Origin: Lysobacteraceae bacterium SCN 69-320 | GTDB taxonomy: Bacteria > Pseudomonadota > Gammaproteobacteria > Xanthomonadales > Rhodanobacteraceae | Assembly: GCA_001725155.1 (NCBI GenBank) | Contig: MEFP01000005.1 | Location: 62,001-126,000, forward strand | DNA: 64,000 nucleotides | Direction: 5' to 3' | In this document: piece after piece, positions 55,197 to 64,000 of the stretch | Numbering within the stretch: the first letter of the stretch is position 1 | Layout: each line of letters begins with the position of its first letter | Program-made: the position numbers and the translations under genes | The notes under the pieces: generated by a model | What the model saw: the letters and a program-made list of their open reading frames with translations, nothing else | What the model was told of the DNA's origin: nothing | Databases searched by the model: none

Positions 55197-56140
55197 GCCA
55201 TTACGTCCATCCGCTGGGCTGCTGCGAAAGCAACCAGATCGGCGACCGCACGCGGGTCTGGGCCTTCGCCCACGTGCTGCCGGGCGCGCGCATCGGCGCC
55301 GACTGCAACATCTGCGACCATGTCTTCGTCGAGAACGACGTCGTCGTCGGCGACCGCGTCACGATCAAGTGCGGCGTGCAGCTCTGGGACGGCCTGCGCG
55401 TCGAGGACGACGTGTTCATCGGCCCGAACGCGACGTTCACGAACGATCCGTTCCCGCGCAGCAAGCAGTATCCCGAGGCGTTCGCACAGACCACGATAGG
55501 CCGCGGCGCGTCGATAGGCGCGAACGCGACGATACTGCCCGGCGTCGTCATCGGCCGCTACGCGATGATCGGCGCCGGTGCCGTGGTCACGCGCTCGGTG
55601 CCGCCGCATGCGATCGTCATGGGCAACCCGGCGCGCATCACCGGCTACGTGTCCTCGGCGCGGCAGCAGAGCAGCCGGCACGGCGGCGTCACGGCGTTTC
55701 CGCAGGAACCCGGCGTCATTGCGACCGAAGTGCGCGGCGTCACGCTGCACCGTCTGCGCCAGATCAACGATCTGCGCGGCAGCCTCAGCGTCGGCGAGTT
55801 CCCCGACGACATTCCGTTCCCGGTGCGGCGTTATTTCGTGATCTACGATGTGCCGAGCGCCGAGACGCGCGGCGAACATGCGCATCTGACCTGTCACGAA
55901 TTCCTGATCTGCGTCAAAGGCAGCGTCGCGGTCGTCGTCGACGACGGCCAGCGCCGCCAGGAATTCCTGCTCGACCGGCCCGAACTCGGCCTGCACATGC
56001 CGCCGATGGTCTGGGGCATCCAGTACAAGTATTCCAGCGACGCGGTGCTGCTCGTGTTCGCCTCGCATCACTACGAGGCCGACGACTACGTGCGCGACTA
56101 CGATCAGTTCGTCGCGCTGAAACAGGCCGCCGCCGGCTAG
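55193..56140 (+). CDS. WxcM-like fusion: hexapeptide acyltransferase plus sugar 3,4-ketoisomerase
   Basis: 315 aa. Residues about 1-165 are a left-handed beta-helix acyltransferase ([46 protein letters not shown]). Residues about 175-310 are a WxcM/FdtA cupin: [54 protein letters not shown]. Known WxcM proteins isomerise dTDP-4-keto-6-deoxyglucose and N-acetylate the later amino sugar for O-antigen. No other sugar-nucleotide genes are nearby, which is unusual. Its TAG stop shares the CTAG with the batD stop on the other strand. Confidence 0.9.
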   Translation: MSHYVHPLGCCESNQIGDRTRVWAFAHVLPGARIGADCNICDHVFVENDVVVGDRVTIKCGVQLWDGLRVEDDVFIGPNATFTNDPFPRSKQYPEAFAQTTIGRGASIGANATILPGVVIGRYAMIGAGAVVTRSVPPHAIVMGNPARITGYVSSARQQSSRHGGVTAFPQEPGVIATEVRGVTLHRLRQINDLRGSLSVGEFPDDIPFPVRRYFVIYDVPSAETRGEHAHLTCHEFLICVKGSVAVVVDDGQRRQEFLLDRPELGLHMPPMVWGIQYKYSSDAVLLVFASHHYEADDYVRDYDQFVALKQAAAG

Positions 56141-57804
56141 CGGCCGCCGCCCCAGAGCGGCGGCAGCACGCTGTCCGCAGCATTCGCCGCCGCCGGCTTC
56201 GTCCTGGCGAAGCCCGACGCGAACGCTGCGGCCAGACCCGGCGGCACAACGCCGCCGCCGGCGCCGTAGAGCACCGCCTGCAGCTGCGCGATCGCCTCGC
56301 GCTGGGCCGGTACCGTCAGCTGTGCGGCCAGTTCACCCAGATGCGCCGCGCGCAGACCTTCGCTGCGCGCCCAGGCCAGCAGGCGCTGCGCCGCGGCCGC
56401 CGCATTGCCGTCGGCGACCGCGCGCTCGAAGCTGCGCCGCGTCGGGCTGAACGCCGCCGCCGGCGCCGTGGGCACGGTGCGGCGCGGCAGACGCCGCAGC
56501 ACCAGCAGCAGCACGGCCAGGGTCGCCAGCCACAGCACGAAACCGGCCGTCGCGGCCAGGCGCCAGAACACGGTCGCATCGGAGCCCGGCGCTGTCGTGT
56601 CGACCGCGGCCGGTTGCGACGCGGCCGGCGCGGCCGGAGCCGGAGCCGGAGCCGGCGCCGCGACGGCTTCGGCGACGTCGAGCGTGATCGCCTCGGTCGT
56701 GGCCTTGGCCGGCGTATCGTCGGCGGCGTTCCACCAGTCCAGGCTCAGCGCCGGAATTTCCAGCTTGCCGGCGCGCTTGGGCACGATCGCGAACTTGCGG
56801 CTGCGTTCGCCGACGATCCAGCCGGAGTTCTCGCGCGAGCGTGTGACGGATTTGTCCGGATACACCTCGGCCCCGGCGATGGCCGGCAGCTCCGGCTCGG
56901 GCAGTTGCTCGAAGCCCAGGCCCTGGGCGATCTCGGTCACGGTCAGGGTCAGCGGCTCGCCGACGCGCGCCGGCGTCGCCGCGGTCAGCCCGTCGATCTG
57001 CAATTGCAGCGACTGCGCCGGCAACCAGGCACCGCTGCCGGAGCCGGCCGGGCGCGGCCGGACCTCGATGTTCAGCGCCTCCGAGCGCGTGTTGACGGCA
57101 CGGCCGCGACCGAAGAACAGCGCGTTCGGATCGTTGCCGCTGAGTGCGCGGCCGCGGAAGTTCAGCACCGGCAGGGTCAGGCCGCCGCTCTTCTGCGCGG
57201 TCACCGCATAGCGCCGCTCCATGACGCGATAGCGCCGGCCGGCGCGCTCGGCGTCGTAGCTGCGATCCTGACCGAGCTTCTGCACCACGGCGTCGGCGAC
57301 GTTCAGTTCCTCCACCGCGCCGTCGGTCAGGTTCAGCGCGTAGTAGAACCGCACCGTCACGCGCACCTGCTGCTGCACGTAGACGCGCTGCGGATCGGCC
57401 GTGACTTCGAGGAAGAAATCGTCGCCGGCATTGGCCGCCGCGACGACCGGCGCGGCGCCGACGGTCAGCTCCACCGGCGCGGTCCTGGCATTGCCGATGC
57501 TCAACGGCGGGATCGTGAACTTGCCTTCGCGGCGCGGACGCAGGCCGACTGCCCAGAGCATGCTGCTGGTGGTACGGCCGTTGACGATGCTGACCGAGCT
57601 GGAGCTGGAGCGGCCAAGCAGTTCGAAGTCCGCTTCCAGCGCGCTGAAGTCCGGTTCACCGGATTCGCTGCTCTCGACGTTGAGCGTCACGGTTTCGCCG
57701 AGCTGCAGGCTGTCGCGATCGAGCCAGGCGCGGGCGGTTTCGGCGGCCGGGCTGGCCGTCGCGACGGCATACAGCGCGAGCAGGAGCAGCAGTCGTCGGA
57801 TCAT
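56137..57804 (-). CDS. batD: BatD-family membrane protein (aerotolerance operon)
   Basis: 555 aa with signal peptide MIRRLLLLLALYAVATASPA. Several immunoglobulin-like beta domains follow (RAWLDRDSLQLGETVTLNVE, RVYVQQQVRVTVRFYYALN, ARVGEPLTLTVTEIAQGLG), then an Ala/Pro linker and a membrane helix (RLAATAGFVLWLATLAVLLLVL) with a cytoplasmic tail. This is the BatD layout. It is the last gene of the moxR operon, separated from batBC by 140 bp (57805-57944) in which I see no gene. Confidence 0.88.
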   Translation of the reverse strand: MIRRLLLLLALYAVATASPAAETARAWLDRDSLQLGETVTLNVESSESGEPDFSALEADFELLGRSSSSSVSIVNGRTTSSMLWAVGLRPRREGKFTIPPLSIGNARTAPVELTVGAAPVVAAANAGDDFFLEVTADPQRVYVQQQVRVTVRFYYALNLTDGAVEELNVADAVVQKLGQDRSYDAERAGRRYRVMERRYAVTAQKSGGLTLPVLNFRGRALSGNDPNALFFGRGRAVNTRSEALNIEVRPRPAGSGSGAWLPAQSLQLQIDGLTAATPARVGEPLTLTVTEIAQGLGFEQLPEPELPAIAGAEVYPDKSVTRSRENSGWIVGERSRKFAIVPKRAGKLEIPALSLDWWNAADDTPAKATTEAITLDVAEAVAAPAPAPAPAAPAASQPAAVDTTAPGSDATVFWRLAATAGFVLWLATLAVLLLVLRRLPRRTVPTAPAAAFSPTRRSFERAVADGNAAAAAQRLLAWARSEGLRAAHLGELAAQLTVPAQREAIAQLQAVLYGAGGGVVPPGLAAAFASGFARTKPAAANAADSVLPPLWGGGR

Positions 57805-57944
57805 CGAAGAACCTGCAACGGAAAAGTCGGTAGCGGACCGGCGCGCAGCGGCCGGGAGTGCAGCCGCTGCGCCGGCACGATGGCCGTGCGCATACGCGGT
57901 CGCCGGCGCATCGCCGCGACGCGCAAGCCCTGCGGCAGCGGCGC

Positions 57945-59999
57945 TCATTCGCGGCCTCCGCGCTGCGGGCCGCGCTGGCGGCGTTCGTATTCGAGCTGGA
58001 ACTTGCGCCGCAGCAGGCCGCCCGGGTCGTCGGGCACGCGCTGCAGCCACTGATCGACGGCCTGGCGCTGCTCGCGCTCGGCCTCGGTTTCGCCGGGCAC
58101 GGCGGCGGACGGCTGGCCGGGCTGGCCCGGCTGTGGCTGGCCGGCGACGGCACGCGCAGCGGCAGCCTTGTCGGCCTTGTCAGTCTTGTCCGGCTCCTGC
58201 GCCGCCTGGCCGCCCTTGCCCTGCCTGCCCTCGCGCAGCGCCTTTTCCATGGCCTCGCGGAACGCCTGCTGCTGCTGCGCGCTGGCCTGGGCCTGCGCGC
58301 CTTCGGCGGCGTCGGCCTTGCCCGGATCGTGTTCGCCGGGCTTGGCCTTGCCGGCGCTGCCGGCCTTGTCCTGGCCCTGCTGGGTTTCGCCGGCCGTGCG
58401 CGACGCGTCCTCGGCCTGCGACTGCGCGCCGGGCTGGCCGTTCTGCGCCGCTTCTCCCTGTTGGCCTGCCTTGCCGTCGTGCTGCTGGCCGTCCTGTCCG
58501 GCACTGGCGTCCTGGGCCTGCTGCGCGGCGTCGGAAGCGTCCTGGTTGCCCTGCTGCGGCTGATCGGGCCTGGCGCCGGACGGGTCCTGCTGGTCCTTGG
58601 ACGCGCCGTCCTTGCCGTCGGTGGATTTCTGCTGCTGTTGCTGGCGCAGCCAGTCCTCGACTGCCTGCTTGTTGGCCTTCGCGTCGGCGTGGTCCGGATC
58701 GCGCCGCAGCGCCTCGTTCCAGGCCGCGATGGCCTGTTCGTACTGCTGCTGGCGCGCCAGCGCATTGCCGAAGTTGTAGGCCGCGTCGGCGCTCGTGCCG
58801 GGCGCCCAGTCGGCGGCCGCGCCGGCCGCGTCGCCGGCGCGGAATTTCGCGGCACCGCGCAGTTGCGGATCGCGCGCGACCGCGGCGGCGCTCGCCGCGT
58901 CGCCCTCCTGCAGCGACTGCCAGGCCTGCTGGTCGGCACGTTGCCAGAGATCGCGCCATTCCAGCGCCTGCGCGTTCTGCGGCGGCGCCAGGCCGGCGGC
59001 GAGCAGCAGCGCGACGAACCAGCCGCGGCGAAAACCCGCCAGGGCCAGCGGCAACAGCAGCAAGGCGAGCCAGGGACCGCGGTCGCGCAGCTGCGCGCCG
59101 TCGGTGCCCGGCGGCGTCTGCACGTCCTGCGTCGGATCCGCCGCGGCGCCGCCGCGCAGCACGGCGAGATCGGCGTTGCCGCCGTCGAGCGCGACGTACT
59201 GGCCGCCGCCGGCCTCGGCGACGCGGCGCAGCGCCGCCGCATCGACGCGCGGCACGACGATGTCGCCCTTGCTGTCCTTCCAGAAATCGCCCTGCGGCAG
59301 GCTGACCGGAGCGCCTTCGGCCGTGCCGACCGCCAGCACCGACACGCGCACGCCCTGCTGCGCCGCTTCGCGTGCGGCGACGTCGGCGTCGCCGGAAACC
59401 GTGTCGCAGACCAGGATCAGTTCCCCGCCGCGGCTGCCGGACTGATGGACCAGCGCGACGCCGCGGCGGATCGCCGCCGCGGTCTCGTTGCCGCCGACGG
59501 GCATGATGCCGGGCTCCAGTTCGCCGAGCAGGTTGCGCACGGTGGCCGCATCGTCGGTCATCGGCGCGACGACGAACGCATCGCCGGCATAGCCGAGCAA
59601 CGCGACCTGGCCGTCGCCGAGCGTGTCGAGCAGATCGCGGATCGCGAAGCGCGCGCGGGTCAGCCGGTTCGGCTTGAGGTCGGCGGCGAGCATGCTCGGG
59701 CTGAGTTCGAGCGCGATCACGCGCGCGGCCTGGTTGCGGTACAGCGGCGTCGGCAGCTTCTCCCAGGCCGGTCCGGCCAGCGCGAGGCAGGCGATGATCC
59801 AGCCCAGCGACAGCAGCATCACCGGCCAGCGCCGCGGCGCAGCGCTGCCGGCGAGCAGGTGGCGCAGCAGATGCGCATCGACCGCACGCGCCCAGCTGCG
59901 TTGCAGCCCGCCGTCGGCGCGCAGCGCGAGCCAGAACAACGGCAGCGCGAGCAGTGCTGTCAGCCAGACCGGCCGCAGGAACTGGAACTCGGCCATCAT
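57945..59999 (-). CDS. BatB-BatC fusion: VWA domain plus TPR
   Basis: 684 aa. Two membrane helices precede a VWA domain (about 90-280), a third and fourth helix lie at about 305-345, and TPR units at about 385-455 (SADAAYNFGNALARQQQYEQ). A Gln/Asp/Gly/Lys-rich low-complexity tail runs from 456 to about 640. The first metal-site residue is Glu98 instead of Asp in ALELSPSML, while Ser100 and Ser102 remain. Its start overlaps the batA stop by 4 bp. Bat proteins are linked to oxidative and envelope stress tolerance, and MoxR acts on them as a chaperone. Confidence 0.88.
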   Translation of the reverse strand: MMAEFQFLRPVWLTALLALPLFWLALRADGGLQRSWARAVDAHLLRHLLAGSAAPRRWPVMLLSLGWIIACLALAGPAWEKLPTPLYRNQAARVIALELSPSMLAADLKPNRLTRARFAIRDLLDTLGDGQVALLGYAGDAFVVAPMTDDAATVRNLLGELEPGIMPVGGNETAAAIRRGVALVHQSGSRGGELILVCDTVSGDADVAAREAAQQGVRVSVLAVGTAEGAPVSLPQGDFWKDSKGDIVVPRVDAAALRRVAEAGGGQYVALDGGNADLAVLRGGAAADPTQDVQTPPGTDGAQLRDRGPWLALLLLPLALAGFRRGWFVALLLAAGLAPPQNAQALEWRDLWQRADQQAWQSLQEGDAASAAAVARDPQLRGAAKFRAGDAAGAAADWAPGTSADAAYNFGNALARQQQYEQAIAAWNEALRRDPDHADAKANKQAVEDWLRQQQQQKSTDGKDGASKDQQDPSGARPDQPQQGNQDASDAAQQAQDASAGQDGQQHDGKAGQQGEAAQNGQPGAQSQAEDASRTAGETQQGQDKAGSAGKAKPGEHDPGKADAAEGAQAQASAQQQQAFREAMEKALREGRQGKGGQAAQEPDKTDKADKAAAARAVAGQPQPGQPGQPSAAVPGETEAEREQRQAVDQWLQRVPDDPGGLLRRKFQLEYERRQRGPQRGGRE

Positions 60000-60997
60000 G
60001 CGGCGCGGCTCCGCAGCAGGCCGGCGTAGCGGCGCGGATCGAGCAGCGGCAGCAGGGCCAGCAGCAGCGCCAGGCCCAGCGGCAGGTGGAACAGTTCGCC
60101 GACCGGGCGGAAGCGCTCGCTCTGGTCGGCGGCCGGTTCGAGCCGGTCGATCTCGCGATAGATGCCGGCCAGTTCGGCCGTGTCGCGGGCGCGGAAGAAA
60201 CGTCCGCCGGTCTTGCCGGCGATCTCGGTCAACAGGGTCGCGTCGAGATCGGCCGACGGGTTGACCGTGCGGCTGCCGAAGAAATCATCCACGCGCATGC
60301 GTTCGGAGCCGAGACCGATCGTATACACCTTCACTTTTTCCTGCTGCGCCAGTTCCGCGGCCTTGCGCGGCTCGATCTCGCCGGCGGTGTTGACGCCGTC
60401 GGTCAGCAGAACGACGACGCGCTGCGCCTCGGGCCGTTCGCGCAGGCGCTTGACCGCAAGGCCGAGCGCGTCGCCGATCGCGGTCTCGCGACCGGCCAGA
60501 CCGACGGTCGCCTCGTCGAGCTGGGTGCGCACGGTCTTGATGTCGAAGGTCAGCGGCGTCAGCAGATACGCATTGGAACCGAACAGGATCAGTCCGACGC
60601 GGTCGCCGGTGCGCCGCGCGATGAAGTCGCCGACGATGGCCTGCATGGCCTGGAAGCGGGTGACCTGCTCGCCGTTGATGCTCATGTCGCCGATGTTCAT
60701 GCTGCCGGACACGTCGAGCGCGAGCAGCAGCTCGCGGCCGCTGCGCGGCAGATCGGTCGGCTCGCCGACCCATTGCGGCCGTGCGACCGCGGTGACGAGC
60801 AGGGCCCAGATCAGCCAGGCCAGGCCCAGTCCGGTGAACGTACGGCGCGCGCCGCCGGCCACCTCCGCCGGATCGAGCACGCCGTCGTAGGGCAGATGCA
60901 GTGCGGCGCCCTGCTCGTCGGCAGCCGGCCACCAGCGCAGCACGAACCAGGGCAGCGGCAACAGCAGGAACAGCCAGGGCCAGGCCCACTCAAACAT
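59996..60997 (-). CDS. batA: BatA-like VWA-domain membrane protein
   Basis: 333 aa. N-terminal helices (WPWLFLLLPLPWFVLRW, LGLAWLIWALLVTAVA), then a VWA domain with an intact metal site: Asp95-x-Ser97-x-Ser99 in LLLALDVSGSM, the Thr of RETAIG, and LLTDGVNTAGE. A C-terminal helix ends the chain. It overlaps DUF4381 upstream by 8 bp and batBC downstream by 4 bp. Confidence 0.92.
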   Translation of the reverse strand: MFEWAWPWLFLLLPLPWFVLRWWPAADEQGAALHLPYDGVLDPAEVAGGARRTFTGLGLAWLIWALLVTAVARPQWVGEPTDLPRSGRELLLALDVSGSMNIGDMSINGEQVTRFQAMQAIVGDFIARRTGDRVGLILFGSNAYLLTPLTFDIKTVRTQLDEATVGLAGRETAIGDALGLAVKRLRERPEAQRVVVLLTDGVNTAGEIEPRKAAELAQQEKVKVYTIGLGSERMRVDDFFGSRTVNPSADLDATLLTEIAGKTGGRFFRARDTAELAGIYREIDRLEPAADQSERFRPVGELFHLPLGLALLLALLPLLDPRRYAGLLRSRAA

Positions 60998-61463
60998 GGC
61001 GCAGCTCGCTCTGCAGCACGCGTTGCAGATGACGGCGCGCGAGCGCATGCAGCGCCGCGACATCCACGTTCGCGACAGGACGCCAGGCCGCGTCGTTCAG
61101 CGCATCGGCGTAGGCGGCGAAACCGTCGCCGTGGCGGTCGAGAAAGCCTATCCAGTCCGCGCCGCTGAGGTTTGCGGCATCGGCGCGGACGGCGCGCGCG
61201 ACGCGGCGCAGGAACTGCGACAGCGCGGCGAGATAGGCCGGTACGCCTGCGGCGTCGGCCGTGACCGGCTGCAGCGCGTCCAGTTCGGCGAGCAGGCGCC
61301 GCGCCCGCTGCAGACGCCGGCGACGACGACGCCACATCACGAACGCAAAGCCGAGCAACAGCAGCACGAGCGCGCCCAGCAACCACCAGCCCGGCGCCGG
61401 GGGCCACGACGGCGGCGGCGCCGGCAGATGGATGTCGCGCAGCACGGGCAGGTTGTCGGCCAT
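60990..61463 (-). CDS. DUF4381 membrane protein
   Basis: 157 aa. Single helix GWWLLGALVLLLLGFAFVMW followed by an Arg cluster and a cytoplasmic helical domain (AYLAALSQFLRRVARAVRAD, GADWIGFLDRHGDGFA). This family lies between DUF58 and batA in such operons. Its start and the DUF58 stop share one base (TGATG). Confidence 0.88.
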   Translation of the reverse strand: MADNLPVLRDIHLPAPPPSWPPAPGWWLLGALVLLLLGFAFVMWRRRRRRLQRARRLLAELDALQPVTADAAGVPAYLAALSQFLRRVARAVRADAANLSGADWIGFLDRHGDGFAAYADALNDAAWRPVANVDVAALHALARRHLQRVLQSELRHV

Positions 61464-62452
61464 CAGCCGGCACTCCGGCGTGTCGCGAGCGCAAGACCCA
61501 GCGGCGCAAGGCAGCGGGTCAGATCGTCGCGCGTGTCCAACGTCAGCGTGCCTACGCCGAGCCGGCGTGCCTGCAGCAGCAGGCGTTCGCGACGCGTGCG
61601 GAATGCATCGGTCCAGCGCGTGTCGATGGCGCCGCCGAAATCCAGCCAGCGGCGCTGGCCGCCGACTTCGACCGCATAGCGGCCGCGCGGCGGCGCCTGC
61701 AGTTCCAGCGCATCGGTCACGAGCACCAGACGCACCTCGCCATGGCTGGCCAGCCGCGCGAGCGGTGCCTCGGCCGCCTCGTCGCCGCAGAAGCCGTCGG
61801 TCAGCAGAATCACCAAGGTGCCGGGCCGGGCCAGCCGGCGCGTGCGTTCCAATGCCTGCGACAGCGGTTCGGCCTGCGCGGCGCGGTTGGCGCGCGCGAT
61901 CAGATCCCAGTCGGCCAACGCGCGCAGGCAGTGCAGCACGCCGCGCGGGCCGCCGGCCGGACGCACCTCGCCGGTCACGCCGCTGCCGAAGCCCAGTGCG
62001 CCGACGCGATCGCCGCCGCGTATGGCGCTCCAGGCAATCAGCGCCGCCGCACGCGCCGCCTGCACCGACTTGAAGCAGACCCGCGTGCCGAAATGCATGC
62101 TCGGCGCGTGGTCGAGCACGAGCAGCACGCTGCGCTCGCGTTCTTCCTGGAAAACCTTGGTATGCGGCTTGCCGCTGCGTGCGGTCACGCGCCAGTCCAT
62201 GCTGCGGATGTCGTCGCCGGGCTGGTAGCCGCGCGATTCGACGTAGTCCACGCCGCGACCGCGGAAGCGCGACGCCTTGATGCCGGCCTGCGCCGTCGCG
62301 GCCTTGCGCGACGCGGCGAGCACGAGCGCGCGCGCGGCCAGACGCTGGGCGATCAGCGCGTCGAGATCGACCTGCACGGCCGCATCGCCGCGCAGCATCG
62401 CGCGCGACGAAGCGGAACCCGGCAGCGGCGCTGCGACCGAGGGCACCGGCAA
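61463..62452 (-). CDS. DUF58 (VWA-like) protein of the moxR operon
   Basis: 329 aa from TTG at 62452; an ATG at 62398 (MLRGDAAVQVDLD) is the other possibility and neither has a good ribosome site. The family block is intact: SRFRGRGVDYVESRGYQPGD, DIRSMDWRVTARSGKPHTK, FQEERERSVLLVLDHAPSM. Its VWA-like part carries DHAPSMHFG. It is thought to be a MoxR client. Confidence 0.88.
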   Translation of the reverse strand: MPVPSVAAPLPGSASSRAMLRGDAAVQVDLDALIAQRLAARALVLAASRKAATAQAGIKASRFRGRGVDYVESRGYQPGDDIRSMDWRVTARSGKPHTKVFQEERERSVLLVLDHAPSMHFGTRVCFKSVQAARAAALIAWSAIRGGDRVGALGFGSGVTGEVRPAGGPRGVLHCLRALADWDLIARANRAAQAEPLSQALERTRRLARPGTLVILLTDGFCGDEAAEAPLARLASHGEVRLVLVTDALELQAPPRGRYAVEVGGQRRWLDFGGAIDTRWTDAFRTRRERLLLQARRLGVGTLTLDTRDDLTRCLAPLGLALATRRSAG

Positions 62453-62454
62453 AC

Positions 62455-63450
<996 letters not shown>

Positions 63451-63593
63451 GAATGACTCGCCATCAGGTCGGAGCGGCCCGCTTGGACCGCGAGGTGGCT
63501 GGAAAGTTTGCGGGGCGGCGCGCTTGGAGGCAATCAGTACGTGATGGCGTGCGAGAAACTGTCTCACGTATGTCGATGGTCATGCGGGCGCGC

Positions 63594-63691
63594 GGGAATC
63601 GGGAATCGGGAATCGTTCAAGCAACAGCGGCGGTACCCCACGCTGGCCGCGCTCCGCAACTACGATTCCCGATTCCCGATTCCCGATTCCC
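63594..63691. repeat. Inverted GGGAATC tandem-repeat pair
   Basis: Three GGGAATC units (63594-63615) face four complementary units GATTCCC (63663-63691) across a 47-nt spacer. This 7-bp repeat type is common in Xanthomonadales intergenic DNA. The right arm lies inside the 3' end of the EAL-domain gene and encodes its last residues. No other gene is in the gap 63451-63659. Confidence 0.8.
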
Positions 63692-64000
63692 GGCTAAGAG
63701 CCACCGCCTCGCCGAGCGGCAGCGGCCTGCCGATCAGATAGCCCTGCGCGTACTTGCAGCCGAGTTCGCCGAGAGCCTGCAGCTGGGCCTGGGTTTCCAC
63801 GCCTTCGGCGACGATGTTGCAGCCCAGTGAATGAGCCATCGCGACGACGGCGCGCACGATGGCGAGGCAGCGCGGATCGTGCATCTGGCGCACGAAACCC
63901 TGGTCCATCTTCAAGGTGTCGAACTCGAGCCGGTGCAGATGGCCGAGGTTGGAATAACCGGTGCCGAAGTCGTCCAGCGCGACCTTGATGCCGGCCGCAT
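63660..64000 (-). CDS. EAL-domain protein, C-terminal part (c-di-GMP phosphodiesterase or sensor)
   Basis: The 5' end lies beyond the right edge; 113 codons are visible. The frame reads KVALDDFGTGYSNLGHLHRL, then LKMDQGFV, VAEGVETQAQLQAL and YAQGYLIGRPLP, the last blocks of an EAL domain. DDFGTG and the Glu of EGVET, needed for metal and c-di-GMP hydrolysis, are present. The usual LKIDRSFV reads LKMDQGFV. The C-terminus RESGIGNRES is encoded by the GGGAATC repeat and ends in TAG. Whether a GGDEF domain precedes it cannot be seen. Confidence 0.88.
   Translation of the reverse strand, partial: AAGIKVALDDFGTGYSNLGHLHRLEFDTLKMDQGFVRQMHDPRCLAIVRAVVAMAHSLGCNIVAEGVETQAQLQALGELGCKYAQGYLIGRPLPLGEAVALSRESGIGNRES

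Noticed and set aside
58165-58660. Gln/Gly/Asp-rich segment in batBC as a repeat array or CRISPR-like region
   Set aside because: It is in-frame low-complexity protein sequence without regular repeats or spacers.

Overview
This is a GC-rich, gene-dense chromosomal window from a gammaproteobacterium. It most likely belongs to the Xanthomonadales/Lysobacterales (Lysobacter or Rhodanobacteraceae-like). That placement is inferred from gene content and order (aroK-aroB-SPOR-hemE, tesA/ybbA/ybbP, tamA-tamB, moxR-bat operon, WxcM-type sugar enzyme, exosortase H) and from the GGGAATC-type tandem repeats near the right end. There is no rRNA, phage, transposase or CRISPR array. Nearly all sequence is coding, and operons with ATGA, GTGA or TGATG stop-start overlaps are common.

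Left part (1-10.3 kb). A leftward cluster contains dodecin, an OmpR-type response regulator, a coiled-coil protein, a membrane OmpA-domain protein with a possible roadblock-like cytoplasmic region, and a Rab/Ras-like GTPase cut by the window edge. Next come exosortase H translationally coupled to an SDR epimerase. Rightward housekeeping genes follow: aroK, aroB, a WGR-domain protein, a SPOR protein and hemE. An inverted-repeat element lies after hemE.

Middle left (10.3-22.4 kb). A large leftward hybrid sensor kinase with a periplasmic beta-propeller is followed by two GTPases of the YcjX/DUF697-like type flanking a YceI / cytochrome b561 / YceI operon. After these are an orphan release factor PrfH, a small glutaredoxin-like protein, and L-serine dehydratase.

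Centre (22.4-35 kb). The most unusual locus is a complete tRNA-like gene with encoded CCA, an apparent CUA anticodon and a 6-nt anticodon loop. It lies 28 bp before a 769-aa protein of no recognisable family. Then come a glycine-zipper envelope protein, a hydrolase, a ToxR/CadC-like TPR regulator, a secreted HAF-repeat protein, an EF-G paralogue, a decayed Doc-type toxin-antitoxin pair, a 45-aa membrane protein and a GNAT.

Right part (35-64 kb). TamA-TamB is followed by a zinc-ribbon protein, a GNAT, and a two-component system with a small unknown gene. TesA and the YbbA-YbbP exporter start divergently on overlapping ATG codons. After them are an ATP-grasp ligase, EtfB-EtfA with a clear terminator, an outer-membrane DUF5916 protein, a degenerate acetoacetyl-CoA-synthetase-like protein coupled to a WxcM-like enzyme, and the leftward moxR-DUF58-DUF4381-batA-batBC-batD stress/aerotolerance operon. 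An EAL-domain protein is cut by the right edge. Its last codons run into a repeat.
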